Below, piece by piece: positions 1 through 9,064 of a stretch of 64,000 bases of DNA (positions within the stretch are counted from its first letter, which is position 1; each line of letters begins with the position of its first letter). A program made the translations under genes and the position numbers. The DNA comes from Sphingomonas bacterium (GTDB lineage Bacteria; Pseudomonadota; Alphaproteobacteria; Sphingomonadales; Sphingomonadaceae). The notes under the pieces were generated by a model, which did not search any database, was not told the origin of the DNA, and worked only from the letters and a program-made list of their open reading frames with translations. The stretch lies in assembly GCF_028292965.1 (NCBI RefSeq), contig NZ_JAQGLG010000077.1:31966-95965 (forward strand), read 5' to 3'.

Positions 1-316
1 CTTCGACGCGGATTTCGGGGTCGACGAATGGCATGGCCATAACGCCTTCATCCATGACGGCGACCGCATCTTCCGCACCGGATTCATCAACAGCCGCGGC
101 GACGAGGCGATGGGCACGACGTGGAGCTATCTCGATATCACCGCGCTCGGGCGGCAGGAAGTGTGGGAGGATTCGCCCGAGGGCTATCCCCAGACGCCGA
201 CCTATAAATGGTGGAATTGGCACGACAATTACGAGGCCGAGGCCGAACCCGACAAGAAGTGGGTCGAGGTGTCGAGTGCCGGCGAAGCGGCGTTCCGCAA
301 GCATGACAATGCGTAG
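1..316 (+). CDS. DUF899 family protein, 5'-truncated
   Basis: This is the C-terminal ~104 residues of a thioredoxin-fold-like DUF899 protein; the 5' part lies outside the window. The reading frame is open from base 2 and ends at the TAG near 316. Family features are the stretch around FDADFGVDEWHGHN, then FIHDGDRIFRTGF, the segment GTTWSYLDITALGRQE, and the ending rich in W, Y and acidic residues (YPQTPTYKWWNWHD). No catalytic role is established for DUF899, so none is assigned. The stop overlaps the start of the next small gene, suggesting translational coupling. The family assignment rests on recognising the conserved C-terminal blocks. Confidence 0.8.
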   Translation, partial: FDADFGVDEWHGHNAFIHDGDRIFRTGFINSRGDEAMGTTWSYLDITALGRQEVWEDSPEGYPQTPTYKWWNWHDNYEAEAEPDKKWVEVSSAGEAAFRKHDNA

Positions 317-542
317 CGGCGGCACGACGGGTACAGCGGCGTGGCTCAGCCTCGCCGCCACGCCGGTCTTCGCCACCATGGCGCTGCTCACGGCGACACT
401 CGGCCCCGGTGCGACGGATCTGCTATGCTCGGCAGCGCATGGTGGTTCGTCGCTCGGCGGCATGGTGCCGATGTATGCTCTGATGAGCGTCTTTCATGCG
501 GCGCCCTGGCTGCGGCTGGTCAGCGCGCGCGCCTCGCGCTGA
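303..542 (+). CDS. Small integral membrane protein downstream of DUF899
   Basis: A 79-residue protein whose ATG lies inside the last codons of the DUF899 gene in another frame, so the two are probably co-translated. It has a hydrophobic helix around residues 12-32 (WLSLAATPVFATMALLTATL) and a second one in SLGGMVPMYALMSVFHAAPWL (about 49-70), with a Cys between them. Coding is supported by third-position GC and by the tight overlap. I recall similar small proteins paired with DUF899 genes in sphingomonads, but no function is known to me. It could be a membrane partner of DUF899. Confidence 0.55.
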   Translation: MTMRSGGTTGTAAWLSLAATPVFATMALLTATLGPGATDLLCSAAHGGSSLGGMVPMYALMSVFHAAPWLRLVSARASR

Positions 543-556
543 GGCGATCGAGACAG

Positions 557-640
557 AAAAAAAGCCAGCCCCCGGAGGGACTGGCTATGAAAGTTTTAGG
601 AGAGGATGCCTGAAAGGCACCCTCTATGTGCGTTGCAAAA
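557..640 (-). ncRNA. Candidate two-hairpin small RNA or 3' end with intrinsic terminator
   Basis: Read on the minus strand there is a 10-bp stem (AGAGGGTGCC, loop TTTCA, GGCATCCTCT; plus-strand 601-625, one G-U pair). A linker of about 15 nt follows, then a second stem AGCCAG...CTGGCT (563-586) ending in a run of seven T. The second is a clear Rho-independent terminator. Its loop exposes UCCCUCC, an anti-Shine-Dalgarno-like sequence, and CCUCUCC lies at the foot of the first stem. It starts ~60 nt after the desaturase stop, so it may simply be that gene's 3' UTR, or a processed or independent sRNA. I found no convincing promoter immediately upstream. Confidence 0.5.
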
Positions 641-681
641 TGAAATGCTGCAAGTGCGAAGTAAACAGCAAGCGATTGCGT

Positions 682-1884
682 TTATTGCAATCGCGCCGGG
701 ATGGCGCGGGACGGCGCCGCCGTCAGGAGATGGTCGCCGATCGCAGCGAACAGCAGCGCATGGCCGCGATCGACGATCTCGTCGAAGGAAGGCGTCCGCG
801 CGAACATCGCGCGGGCCTGGACGAGCAGGTCGGCGCGGCTCGGCAGATGCGGCAGATTGAGGCCGGCCAGCGTCTCGACGGTGCGGCCGCGTGCCTCGGC
901 GAGGCTCTGTTGCAGTGCGGACAGATCGATCGCGTGAAGTGCGGCGGCGACGGCGGTGGCGATCCGTTCGGGATCGAAGCGCGCGGCGAGTTGCTCGGCG
1001 GTGCGCTGCACGACCCGGATGCCGAGTTGCTGCTCGTTGCTCAGCACGCGGGCGGGCGGGGCCTTGAGATCGCGGACGATACCGACCAGCGCGAGCAGCC
1101 GCAGCAGATAGAAGGTCATATCGGCTTCCCACCAGCGGAAGCCCTGGCGCGCGCTGCTCGGGCAGGCATGGTGATTGTTGTGCCACCCTTCGCCCATGGT
1201 GATCAGCGCGAGCAGCGGGTTGTTGCGTGAATCGTCGCCGGTCACATAGCGCCGGCTGCCCTGCACATGCGCCAGCGAGTTGATCATGAAGGTGCCGTGA
1301 TAGACCAGCACCGTGCTCCAGAAGAACCCGACCACCAGGCCAGGCCAGCCGGCGGCGAGGAAACAGGAGATGGCGAGGATGAAGGCGGGCAGGATCTCGA
1401 ACCGCTGCAGCCAGGCCAGTTCGGGATAGCGCGCGAAATCGGCGATCCGGCTGAGGTCGGTTGCATCATGGCGCCGCGCGAAGATCCAGCCGACATGGCT
1501 GTACAGGAAGCCGGTATGGCGCGGCGAATGGACGTCGCGCACCGTGTCCGAATGGAGATGGTGATGGCGGTGCTTGGCAGCCCACCACAAGACGCTGCGC
1601 TGGGCGCTGCTCTGCGCGATAAGGGCGAGGATGAACTGGAACACGCGGCCGGTCGCGTAGGAGCGATGCGAGAAATAGCGGTGATAGCCCGCCGTCACAC
1701 CGAACATGCGCAGCCAGTAGAGGCCGATGCACAGGGCGAGCGACGGCCAGGTCACGCCGCTCCAGATCGCCGCCACGCAGCCGAGATGGACCAGCAGGAA
1801 GGGGATCGCCGACGGGTAGACGATGTCGCCGTCGTGATCGGCGGCTGTGGTAATGGGCAACGGGTCGGCGGCCATGATATTCAC
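682..1884 (-). CDS. Acyl-CoA/acyl-lipid desaturase (membrane fatty acid desaturase)
   Basis: A 400-residue membrane di-iron desaturase of the delta-9 acyl-CoA type, expected to place a cis double bond in membrane fatty acids using O2 and electrons. The three histidine boxes are visible: HRYFSH, KHRHHHLHSD and WHNNHH, with hydrophobic segments before and after them (about residues 27-60, 80-105, 165-205). After the last box comes a ~115-residue C-terminal extension of helical, Ala/Leu-rich sequence ending in a FARTPSFDEIVDR block, which I have seen in other sphingomonad members. Start: ATG at 1884; a second ATG four codons in is possible. Monocistronic as far as visible, with a strong terminator at 557-590. 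Confidence 0.9.
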   Translation of the reverse strand: MNIMAADPLPITTAADHDGDIVYPSAIPFLLVHLGCVAAIWSGVTWPSLALCIGLYWLRMFGVTAGYHRYFSHRSYATGRVFQFILALIAQSSAQRSVLWWAAKHRHHHLHSDTVRDVHSPRHTGFLYSHVGWIFARRHDATDLSRIADFARYPELAWLQRFEILPAFILAISCFLAAGWPGLVVGFFWSTVLVYHGTFMINSLAHVQGSRRYVTGDDSRNNPLLALITMGEGWHNNHHACPSSARQGFRWWEADMTFYLLRLLALVGIVRDLKAPPARVLSNEQQLGIRVVQRTAEQLAARFDPERIATAVAAALHAIDLSALQQSLAEARGRTVETLAGLNLPHLPSRADLLVQARAMFARTPSFDEIVDRGHALLFAAIGDHLLTAAPSRAIPARLQ

Positions 1885-1996
1885 GAATCCAGTTCAGGCG
1901 GCGCGACGTTCGGGAGTCGATCCCGCGCCGCTTCTGCATCCTCGATACGCATATAGGGTGAATGGCACGTAACGGCGAGATGCCGGCGTGCATTCG

Positions 1997-2974
1997 TTAC
2001 CCGATGCGGTGCTCACCCTTGACCCAGCGCACTGTGCCCGAGCTGGCGCGCATCACCACGCTGCTGGTGGTCATGATGCCGCCCTTGCGCTTCACGCCGC
2101 CGAGCAGCGAGCCGTCGGTCACCCCGGTCGCGGCGAAGATGCAGTCGCCCTTGGCCAGCTCAGTCAGGTCGTACTGCTTGTCGAGGTCTTCGATGCCCCA
2201 TTTGCGGGCGCGGGCGCGCTCATCCTCGTTGCGGAAGATCAGCCGCCCCTTGAACTGCCCACCGACGCAGCGCAGCGCGGCACAGGCTAGCACGCCCTCC
2301 GGCGCGCCGCCCGAGCCCATATAGATGTCGATCGTGGTGTCGGGGTTGGTGGTGGCGATGACGCCGGCGACGTCGCCGTCGCCGATCAGCATCACGCCGC
2401 AGCCGATCGCGCGCAGCTCGGCGATCAGCGCCTCGTGGCGCGGGCGATCGAGCACGCAGGCGATGATCTCGTTGGGCTGGACGCCCTTGGCCTTGGCCAC
2501 CGCGTTGATGTTCTCGGTCGGCGTCTTGTCGAGGTCGATGATATTGTCGGGCAGACCTGGGCCGACGGCGATCTTGTCCATGTACACGTCGGGAGCGTTG
2601 AGCAGGCCGCCCTGGTCGGCGATCGCCAGCACGGCGAGCGCGTTGGGGCCGGCCTTGGCGGTGATCGTCGTGCCCTCGAGCGGATCGAGCGCGATGTCGA
2701 TCTTTGGCCCGGTGCCGATCGCGGAACCGACCTTCTCGCCGATGTACAGCATCGGTGCCTCGTCGCGCTCGCCTTCGCCGATCACCACGGTGCCGTCCAT
2801 GTACAACTCGTTGAGCGCCTCGCGCATCGCCTCGACCGCGGCGGCATCGGCCGCCTTCTCGTCGCCGCGCCCGACCAGCTTTGCAGCAGCAATCGCCGCC
2901 GCTTCGGTCACACGGACCATTTCGAGGACGAGAACGCGGTCAAGAACCTGGCTTGGTGCGGCGGTGGTGGTCAT
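1997..2974 (-). CDS. glpX: Class II fructose-1,6-bisphosphatase
   Basis: A 325-residue GlpX-type enzyme that dephosphorylates fructose 1,6-bisphosphate in gluconeogenesis (some members also act on sedoheptulose 1,7-bisphosphate). Family blocks: RVLVLEMVRVTEAAAIAAAK near the N-terminus, GEGERDEAPMLYIGE, metal-binding DIALDPLEGTTITA, GDGDVAGVI, and GSGGAPEGVLACAALRC. The ATG at 2974 is chosen because homologues begin just before VLDRVLVLE. In-frame ATGs at 2986 and 3064 would add an atypical Arg-rich extension and have no better ribosome site. The downstream desaturase is on the same strand but 112 bp away. Confidence 0.93.
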   Translation of the reverse strand: MTTTAAPSQVLDRVLVLEMVRVTEAAAIAAAKLVGRGDEKAADAAAVEAMREALNELYMDGTVVIGEGERDEAPMLYIGEKVGSAIGTGPKIDIALDPLEGTTITAKAGPNALAVLAIADQGGLLNAPDVYMDKIAVGPGLPDNIIDLDKTPTENINAVAKAKGVQPNEIIACVLDRPRHEALIAELRAIGCGVMLIGDGDVAGVIATTNPDTTIDIYMGSGGAPEGVLACAALRCVGGQFKGRLIFRNEDERARARKWGIEDLDKQYDLTELAKGDCIFAATGVTDGSLLGGVKRKGGIMTTSSVVMRASSGTVRWVKGEHRIG

Positions 2975-3060
2975 GTGGGAAGGCATCCTGTTTATCTTTG
3001 GGCGCGCGTTAGGCGCGGTGTGTGAAATTGTCGAGACAATGGGGTCGAGGCGGCGGCGCG

Positions 3061-3849
3061 TCACGGCCCCTTGGGCGGGGCGATTTCGAACATAGTCGGC
3101 CAGTATTTGCCCGTCACGAACAGCCGGCGATGAACCTTGTCCCAGGCGATGCCGTTGGCGACTGCGTCGGGATCGTCGAGATGGACGGTGTCGGCCAGCG
3201 CGCTGACGTCGATCCAGCCGACGACATGGCCGGTGGTGGGGTCGATGCGGGCGATGCGGTTGGTGCGCCAGACATTGGCGAGGATCTCGCCATCGACATA
3301 TTCCAGCTCGTTGAGCTGGTCGATCGCGATGCCGTCGGCGGTAACGGGCAGGCGGTGCCGTTCCTTCAGCGTGACCGGATCGAGGAAACGCAGCGAGGCG
3401 GTGCCGTCGGACATGATCACCGAAGTACCGTCTGTGGTCAGCGCCCAGCCTTCGCCGGGATAATGAAAGCTGCCGCGGCGGCGCAGCGTGTCGATCGACC
3501 AGCGAAAGCCGACGCCCTGGCGCCAGGTCAGGCTGATGATCTCCTGCCCGATGGCGACGATGCCCTCGCCGAAATAGGGAGGGTAGATGGTGGTGCGCTG
3601 GACGACCTTGCCGGTTTCGGGCCTGACCTTGCGGATCGACGAGCGACCGATCTCGCCGGTGCTCTCCCAGAAATAGCCGTCGCGGTAGAACAGGCCTTCG
3701 GTGAAAGCGCCGTTATCGTGGGGCAGCGTGGTGATGACCTGCGCCGGCATCACCGGAATCTCTGCTGGTGCCTGTGCAGCGCCTAGCAGCAGGAATACAG
3801 GCGCCAACCAAACAGGTGTGTTCCTGCGAACGCAGGAACCCAAGGCCAT
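3061..3849 (-). CDS. Glutaminyl-peptide cyclotransferase (Glu_cyclase_2 family)
   Basis: A 262-residue exported protein of the plant-type (papaya-like) glutaminyl cyclase family, a beta-propeller that converts N-terminal Gln to pyroglutamate. Visible blocks: HDNGAFTEGLFYRDGYFWESTG, FGEGIVAIGQEIISLTW, ELEYVDGEILANVW, IARIDPTTGHVVGWIDVS and GIAWDKVHRRLFVTGKYWP. The mature part follows a short hydrophobic signal, APVFLLLGAAQAPAE. The ATG at 3849 lies inside a palindromic repeat (3817-3895), so the first ~15 codons (MALGSCVRRNT) are repeat-derived. A TTG nearer the signal peptide is an alternative start. It follows dapD on the same strand. Confidence 0.85.
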   Translation of the reverse strand: MALGSCVRRNTPVWLAPVFLLLGAAQAPAEIPVMPAQVITTLPHDNGAFTEGLFYRDGYFWESTGEIGRSSIRKVRPETGKVVQRTTIYPPYFGEGIVAIGQEIISLTWRQGVGFRWSIDTLRRRGSFHYPGEGWALTTDGTSVIMSDGTASLRFLDPVTLKERHRLPVTADGIAIDQLNELEYVDGEILANVWRTNRIARIDPTTGHVVGWIDVSALADTVHLDDPDAVANGIAWDKVHRRLFVTGKYWPTMFEIAPPKGP

Positions 3850-3895
3850 AAGCGCTCCGCTTGCAACCCTGGGCTCCTGCTTTCGCAGGAGAACA
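3817..3895. repeat. Palindromic intergenic repeat, family A (copy 1)
   Basis: About 79 bp with a small hairpin at each end: TTCCTGCGAACGCAGGAA on the left and CTCCTGCTTTCGCAGGAG on the right, separated by a variable middle. The same arrangement occurs at 33679-33758. It looks like a REP doublet. It sits between dapD and the cyclotransferase gene and overlaps that gene's proposed start codon. Confidence 0.8.
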
Positions 3896-3926
3896 GTAGT
3901 TTCGACGGGGTGGGCGCCCCGTAGCA

Positions 3927-4754
3927 TCAGTCGCGCAGCAGTTCGTTGATCGCGGTCTTGGAGCGGGTCTGGGCGTCGACGCGCTTGACGATCACCGCGC
4001 AATAGAGGCTCGGCTTGCCTTCGCCGCCGCCGGTGCTGCCGGGGACGACCACCGCATAAGGCGGGACTTCGCCGATGAAGATCTCTCCGGTCGCCCGGTC
4101 GATGATCTTGGTCGAGGCGCCGAGATAGACGCCCATCGACAGCACCGCGCCCTCGCCGACACGCACGCCCTCCGCCACCTCGGCGCGGGCGCCGATGAAC
4201 GCGCCGTCGCCGATGATCACCGGATTGGCCTGGAGCGGCTCGAGCACGCCGCCGATGCCGGCACCGCCCGAGAGATGAACGTTCTTGCCGATCTGCGCGC
4301 AGCTGCCGACCGTCGCCCATGTGTCGACCATCGTGCCTTCGCCGACCCAGGCGCCGATATTGACGAAACTCGGCATCAGCACCGCGCCCTTGCCGATGAA
4401 GGCGCCGCGGCGGACGATGCTGCCGGGGACAGCGCGAAAACCGCCGCTGCGGAAGTCGGCTTCGCCCCAGCCGGTGAATTTGGACGGCACCTTGTCCCAC
4501 CAGTGGCCGGCGCCGGGGCCGTTATCGATCAACGTATTGTCGTTGAGACGGAAGGACAGCAGCACCGCTTTCTTGAGCCATTGGTTGACGCGCCAGCTGC
4601 CCGCGCCATCGGGCTCGGCAACACGCGCCTCGCCGGCATCGAGCAGCGCCAACGCACGATCGACCGAGAGACGGATCTCGCCACCGGTAGTCAGCCCAAT
4701 CGCGTCGCGATCTTCCCAGGCGTTGTCGATGATGCGTTCCAGGTCCTGGCTCAT
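3927..4754 (-). CDS. dapD: 2,3,4,5-tetrahydropyridine-2,6-dicarboxylate N-succinyltransferase
   Basis: A 275-residue DapD, which transfers succinyl from succinyl-CoA to tetrahydrodipicolinate in the lysine/diaminopimelate pathway. The N-terminal helical domain ([23 protein letters not shown]) precedes a left-handed parallel beta-helix of hexapeptide repeats ([25 protein letters not shown] onward, residues ~108-215). The length is normal for the family. Its ATG overlaps the stop of the upstream HAD phosphatase gene by 4 bp, so the two are translationally coupled. Confidence 0.96.
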   Translation of the reverse strand: MSQDLERIIDNAWEDRDAIGLTTGGEIRLSVDRALALLDAGEARVAEPDGAGSWRVNQWLKKAVLLSFRLNDNTLIDNGPGAGHWWDKVPSKFTGWGEADFRSGGFRAVPGSIVRRGAFIGKGAVLMPSFVNIGAWVGEGTMVDTWATVGSCAQIGKNVHLSGGAGIGGVLEPLQANPVIIGDGAFIGARAEVAEGVRVGEGAVLSMGVYLGASTKIIDRATGEIFIGEVPPYAVVVPGSTGGGEGKPSLYCAVIVKRVDAQTRSKTAINELLRD

Positions 4755-5416
4755 ACGGCCTCCAATATGTCTTCCAGCCAGTGCCGGATGTCGTGGGTGA
4801 TAAAATCGATGTAACTACGGTCGGTGTCGGTGGCCTGTTCCGAGCCGTTGTCGACCCACACCGTGGTCATGCCGATCGCCTTGGCCGGCGCGAGGTTGCG
4901 CGCCATATCCTCGACGAACAGGCTCTGCTCGGGCGCGATGCCGAACGCGGCGCACAGGCCGGCATAGGCCGAGGCCTGCGGCTTCGGTTTCAGGTCCATG
5001 GCGTGGATATCGTGGATCGCCTCGAAGCTGGCGGTCAGGCCGAGCCGGTCGAGCACGCGCCCCGCATAAGGCGTGTCGGCGTTGGTGAAGACGATCTTGC
5101 GCCCCGGCAGCCGGCCGATCGCGGCGGCGAGCGGGGCGTTTTCCTCCAGCACGTCCATCTCGATATCATGGACGAAGGCGAGGAAGGCGTGCGGATCGAC
5201 ATGATGCTCGGTCATCAGCCCGGCCAATGTCGTACCGTGCGCTAAAAAATATTGCTTCTGAAGGCGATGCGCGGCGGCCTTATCGAAATCGAAACGATCG
5301 GCGATATAGGCCGTCATCCTGGCGTCGATGCGGGCAAACAGGTTCGCACTCGCCGGGTACAGCGTGTTGTCGAGATCGAAAATCCAGTTGCGGACATGGT
5401 CGAGACGCGCGAGCAT
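4751..5416 (-). CDS. Pyrimidine 5'-nucleotidase (HAD superfamily, SDT1-like)
   Basis: A 221-residue HAD hydrolase resembling yeast Sdt1-type pyrimidine 5'-nucleotidases. Motif I is FDLDNTLYP near residue 15, motif II FTNAD near 110, the motif III lysine lies in LKPKPQ and motif IV is FVEDMARNL. The helical cap follows motif I. It probably dephosphorylates pyrimidine nucleotides or damaged analogues; the substrate cannot be told from sequence. It is first in a two-gene unit with dapD (4-bp ATGA overlap) and is divergent from the protease gene at 5550. Confidence 0.85.
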   Translation of the reverse strand: MLARLDHVRNWIFDLDNTLYPASANLFARIDARMTAYIADRFDFDKAAAHRLQKQYFLAHGTTLAGLMTEHHVDPHAFLAFVHDIEMDVLEENAPLAAAIGRLPGRKIVFTNADTPYAGRVLDRLGLTASFEAIHDIHAMDLKPKPQASAYAGLCAAFGIAPEQSLFVEDMARNLAPAKAIGMTTVWVDNGSEQATDTDRSYIDFITHDIRHWLEDILEAV

Positions 5417-5549
5417 GGTGTGGGGCCTTAGGCGTGGCCGGCGCCACGGGCAAGGAAGCTAAGGTTTTGGGGTACGCGTGTGGCGTCAGGGGGGCGATCT
5501 GCCAGGGAAAACACCCCGCGCCGCGTACTCGACTGGGGGATGGATTATC

Positions 5550-7886
5550 ATGAACAGGGGTTTGGGTAGCAATCTGCTCCGCGCGACGGCGCTGGCGGGG
5601 TTCATCATGGTCGGCGGCTGCGGTGGCGGCGGTGGCGGCGTCGCCAACACGCCCACACCGACCCCGGCACCCGCTCCGACACCCACGCCTACTCCGACGC
5701 CCACTCCGACCCCCACGCCAACGCCGACCCCTTCTTCCTATGACACGGCGGAATATCGCGCGACGGCCGGTGCCGTGTCGGCCAACGCGCTGGCGGCATA
5801 CAGCAAGGGTTCGACCGGCCTCGGCATCAAGGTCGGGGTCATCGACAGCGGGATCGACCTGCAGAGCGCCGAATTCGGCACCCGCATCGACCCGGCCTCG
5901 GCCAATGTCGCCGGCGGCACCACGGTCGATGACGAGGGCGGACACGGCACCGCCGTGGCCTTCACCATCGCCGGGCGGCGCAACGATGCCGGCACGCACG
6001 GTATTTCCTTCGATTCGACCCTGGTGATCGCGCGCGCCGACGATCCCGGCAGCTGTGCCACCACGACAACCGCTGGCAAGAGCGGTTGCGAGTTCGGCGA
6101 TCTCGCGATCGGCCGCGGCATCGATCTCGCCGTGGGTGCCGGCGCGCGGGTGATCAACATCTCGCTCGGCGGATCCGCAGCAGGGTCGCCGGTGATCAAC
6201 GCGATTAACCGGGCCACCGCAGCCGGGGTGATCATCGTCATTTCGGCCGGCAATGACGGCACCACCGACCCAGATCCCTTTGCCCAGGTGGCGAACAACA
6301 GCGTGGCGCGCGGGCTGGTGATCATCGCCGGCTCAGTGGGCGCGAATGATTCGCGCACGCCGGGCGCCGATGTCCTGTCGAGCTTCAGCGACAAGGCCGG
6401 CAACAGCATCGTGCACTATCTTGCCGCGGTCGGCGAAAGCGTGCGTGCGCCCGACAACAACAATGTTCCGTTCCTGTGGAGCGGCACGTCGTTCGCCGCG
6501 CCGCAGATCGCCGGTGCGGTGGCGCTGCTCGCCCAGGCTTTCCCCAACCTGACCGGCGCGCAGATCGTCAGCATCCTGTTCCAGTCGGCGCGCGATGCCG
6601 GCGCGGCCGGGGCCGATGCGGTGTTCGGCCAGGGCGTGCTCGATCTGACCAAGGCGTTCGCGCCGCTGGGGGCGACCTCGATCGCCGGCACGTCGGCGCA
6701 GGTGTCGCTCGGCATCAACGGCACATTGTCGGCACCGATGGGAGACGCGCGGCAGGGCGCGCTCAACACCGTGATCCTCGACAGCTTCTCGCGCGCCTAT
6801 ACGATGGATCTTGCCGGCACGATCATCCGCGCCAGCCCGTCGCGCAATCTGGTCGGGGCGTTGCAGGCGCGGACGCGGAACTATTCGTCGGATTTCGGCA
6901 ACACCAGCGTCGCCCTGACCGTCGCCCCGACGCGCGGTGGGGCACTGGTCCAGCGTACCATGTTGAGCGCAGACCAGGCCGAGCGGGCGCGGACCATCGC
7001 CGGGATCGTGATGCAACGGCTCGGTTCGACGGCGAGCTTCGCGCTGGGCTTTGCGGAAAGCGGCGCGACCTTGTCGGCGCGGCTCGCCGGCCGGGCGGAT
7101 CCGGCGTTTCTCGTCGCGCAGGACCCGACGCACAATCTCGGCTTCGACAGTCAGGTGCGCGGCTCGGCGGCGATGCGTCAGCTGTTCGGCACATGGGGCG
7201 TCACCGCCGCGATCGAGACCGGCGCGGCGCTGAGCCGGGACGCCGAGGCGCTGCCGGCGGTGCGCGACCATTATCAGCGTTACGGTTATGAAAAGGCGGC
7301 ACTCGTCGTCGATCGGCGCTTCGGGCCGCTCCAGGCGGCGCTGTCGGGCACGCGGTTGGCGGAATATAACACATTGCTCGGTGCGCGGTTCAGCGACGGG
7401 TTGGGCGGCACGCGCGCGACAACATATTTCCTCGACGTCGCCGCACGCATCGATCTCGGCGTGCGCTGGTCGATCGGCGGATCGCTGCGCAAGGGCTGGA
7501 CCATCGCTGCGCTGCGCAGCGGCGTGGGTGGCGGCGGGATGATCCACACCAATGCCTATGCCGCCGATATTGCCGGGGAGGGGCTGTTCGGCAGAAGCGA
7601 TCATTTCGGCCTGCGCATCGCCCAGCCGCTGCGTGTAACGCGCGGCGGCATCGCGCTGCGGCTGCCGACCGATTACGACTATGCCACCGGCGCGGTGACC
7701 GACTGGGCGACGCAGATACTCAACCTCGCGCCCACTGGCCACGAGATCGATATGGAGGGGCGCTATTCGCTGCCCTTCCTGTGGGGCGATCTGCAGACCA
7801 ACATGTTCTACCGCCGCGATCCGGGCAATTTCGCCGCGCTGCCCGACGATGTCGGCGCGACCTTGCGCTGGTCGGCGGTGTTCTAG
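5550..7886 (+). CDS. Subtilisin-like (S8) serine protease, autotransporter-type, with lipoprotein signal
   Basis: A 778-residue protein. The N-terminus has a hydrophobic segment ending in a lipobox-like MVGGC (Cys 24), a poly-Gly stretch, then a Thr-Pro dipeptide tract (about residues 34-62). The S8 catalytic triad is clear: Asp in GVIDSGID, His in GGHGTAVA, Ser in [12 protein letters not shown], with the oxyanion Asn in ISAGNDGT. The C-terminal ~370 residues alternate polar and hydrophobic residues, are rich in Gly/Ala/Arg and end in LRWSAVF, like an outer-membrane beta-barrel. Start: ATG at 5550 after a GGGGGA-rich stretch; an upstream in-frame ATG would add a non-signal extension. The lipobox plus barrel combination makes its final location uncertain. 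Confidence 0.88.
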   Translation: MNRGLGSNLLRATALAGFIMVGGCGGGGGGVANTPTPTPAPAPTPTPTPTPTPTPTPTPTPSSYDTAEYRATAGAVSANALAAYSKGSTGLGIKVGVIDSGIDLQSAEFGTRIDPASANVAGGTTVDDEGGHGTAVAFTIAGRRNDAGTHGISFDSTLVIARADDPGSCATTTTAGKSGCEFGDLAIGRGIDLAVGAGARVINISLGGSAAGSPVINAINRATAAGVIIVISAGNDGTTDPDPFAQVANNSVARGLVIIAGSVGANDSRTPGADVLSSFSDKAGNSIVHYLAAVGESVRAPDNNNVPFLWSGTSFAAPQIAGAVALLAQAFPNLTGAQIVSILFQSARDAGAAGADAVFGQGVLDLTKAFAPLGATSIAGTSAQVSLGINGTLSAPMGDARQGALNTVILDSFSRAYTMDLAGTIIRASPSRNLVGALQARTRNYSSDFGNTSVALTVAPTRGGALVQRTMLSADQAERARTIAGIVMQRLGSTASFALGFAESGATLSARLAGRADPAFLVAQDPTHNLGFDSQVRGSAAMRQLFGTWGVTAAIETGAALSRDAEALPAVRDHYQRYGYEKAALVVDRRFGPLQAALSGTRLAEYNTLLGARFSDGLGGTRATTYFLDVAARIDLGVRWSIGGSLRKGWTIAALRSGVGGGGMIHTNAYAADIAGEGLFGRSDHFGLRIAQPLRVTRGGIALRLPTDYDYATGAVTDWATQILNLAPTGHEIDMEGRYSLPFLWGDLQTNMFYRRDPGNFAALPDDVGATLRWSAVF
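5655..5737. repeat. Imperfect hexanucleotide tract encoding Thr-Pro repeats
   Basis: Runs of CCGACN/CCCACN-type hexamers within the protease gene encode about 14 Thr-Pro or Ala-Pro dipeptides. Gain or loss of whole hexamers would change linker length without shifting frame. The units are degenerate, which lowers slippage rates. Confidence 0.75.
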
Positions 7887-7926
7887 GGTCTGGCGGAAGC
7901 GGTCGCGCGATCCCATCTGTCGGAAC

Positions 7927-8925
7927 ATGACCGCTTATTCGCTGCTCGATCTCGTCCCCGTTATCGAAGGAGGCAGCGTCGGCCAGGCGCTGGCCAACGC
8001 CGCCGATCTCGCCGCGCATGCGGAAAAGCTGGGCTTCACCCGCTATTGGGTCGCCGAGCATCACGGCATGGCGGGGATCGCCAGCGCGGCGACCTCGGTG
8101 GTGATCGGGCATGTTGCCGCCGCGACGCGGCACATCCGCGTCGGCGCCGGCGGGATCATGCTGCCCAACCACGCGCCGTTGGTGATCGCCGAGCAGTTCG
8201 GCACGCTCGACGCGCTGTTCCCCGGGCGGATCGATCTCGGCCTCGGGCGTGCGCCGGGTTCCGACCAGCGCGTCGCCCAGGCGATCAGGCGGACGCTCGA
8301 CAGCGACGCCAACGCCTTCCCGCGCGATGTGATGGAACTGCAAAGCTATTTCGCCGATGACGGCCAGACCGGCATCCGCGCCACCCCGGGCGCAGGAGCC
8401 AAGGTCGATCTGTGGATTCTCGGGTCGAGCCTGTTCGGCGCGCAACTCGCCGCCGCTTTGGGCCTGCCCTTCGCCTTCGCCTCGCATTTCGCGCCCGACG
8501 CGCTGGATCAGGCGGTGGCGATCTATCGCCGTGACTTCCGGCCCTCGCTGGCGCTGGCCAGGCCGCATATGATGGCCGGCTTCAACATCTTTGCCGCCGA
8601 CAGCGACGAAGAGGCGGAACTGCTGGCCAGCTCGCAGGCCCAGTCGTTCGTCGCGTTGCGCACCGGCAATCCGCGCCAGCTGCCGCCGCCGGTCGCCGGT
8701 TATCGCGAGAGCCTCGGTGCGCAGGGCAGCGCGATTCTCAACCATGTGCTGCAATGCTCGGCGGTCGGCGGCCCCGCCAAGGTCGCGCGCGAGATCGCCG
8801 CTTTCATCGAGCGCACCGGGGTGGACGAGCTGATGATTGCCAGCGCGATCTACGATCATGGCGCGCGCAAGCGTAGCCTCGCGATTACCGCCGATGTGAT
8901 GCGGGAGCTGAAGGTCGCCGCGTGA
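7927..8925 (+). CDS. LLM class flavin-dependent oxidoreductase (luciferase-like)
   Basis: A 332-residue bacterial-luciferase-like monooxygenase of the group often annotated YhbW/MsnO8-like. Visible blocks: [21 protein letters not shown] at the N-terminus, [10 protein letters not shown] (typical of the subfamily), [21 protein letters not shown] text, [23 protein letters not shown], and [14 protein letters not shown]. It should use FMN supplied by a separate reductase; the substrate is unknown. Start: ATG at 7927, 40 bp after the protease stop on the same strand. It faces the histidine kinase gene across a palindromic repeat. Confidence 0.88.
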   Translation: MTAYSLLDLVPVIEGGSVGQALANAADLAAHAEKLGFTRYWVAEHHGMAGIASAATSVVIGHVAAATRHIRVGAGGIMLPNHAPLVIAEQFGTLDALFPGRIDLGLGRAPGSDQRVAQAIRRTLDSDANAFPRDVMELQSYFADDGQTGIRATPGAGAKVDLWILGSSLFGAQLAAALGLPFAFASHFAPDALDQAVAIYRRDFRPSLALARPHMMAGFNIFAADSDEEAELLASSQAQSFVALRTGNPRQLPPPVAGYRESLGAQGSAILNHVLQCSAVGGPAKVAREIAAFIERTGVDELMIASAIYDHGARKRSLAITADVMRELKVAA

Positions 8926-8932
8926 TTCTTGA

Positions 8933-9063
8933 TCCTCCCCGGCACGGGGAGGGGGACCATCCGAAGGATGGTGGTGGGGGCGTGCCGCAGGTGGTGCGTT
9001 CGCGGCGATCCCCCTCCACCACGCCGCTTCACGTCGTGGTCCCCCTCCCCGTGCCGGGGAGGA
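8933..9063. repeat. Palindromic intergenic repeat, family D (copy 1)
   Basis: About 131 bp with near-perfect ~27-bp inverted ends (beginning TCCTCCCCGGCACGGGGAGG and ending with its complement). Each end itself folds into a CCTCCCC/GGGGAGG hairpin. A second copy is at 63589-63719. It fills the gap between two convergent genes and could end transcription from both. Confidence 0.85.
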
Positions 9064-9064
9064 T

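Noticed and set aside
3850..4500. Apparent N-terminal extension of the cyclotransferase running through dapD
   Set aside because: The extension is the out-of-frame dapD sequence plus a repeat; the real signal peptide begins near 3849.
5650..5740. Short-period repeat suspected as a CRISPR or VNTR locus
   Set aside because: Period is 6 bp, in frame and within a coding Thr-Pro linker; no 25-40 bp repeats with spacers anywhere in the window.
6333..7928. Long open frame (about 530 codons) antisense to the S8 protease gene
   Set aside because: Arg/Gly/Ala-rich composition without any domain; a GC-driven shadow of the clearly coding plus strand.
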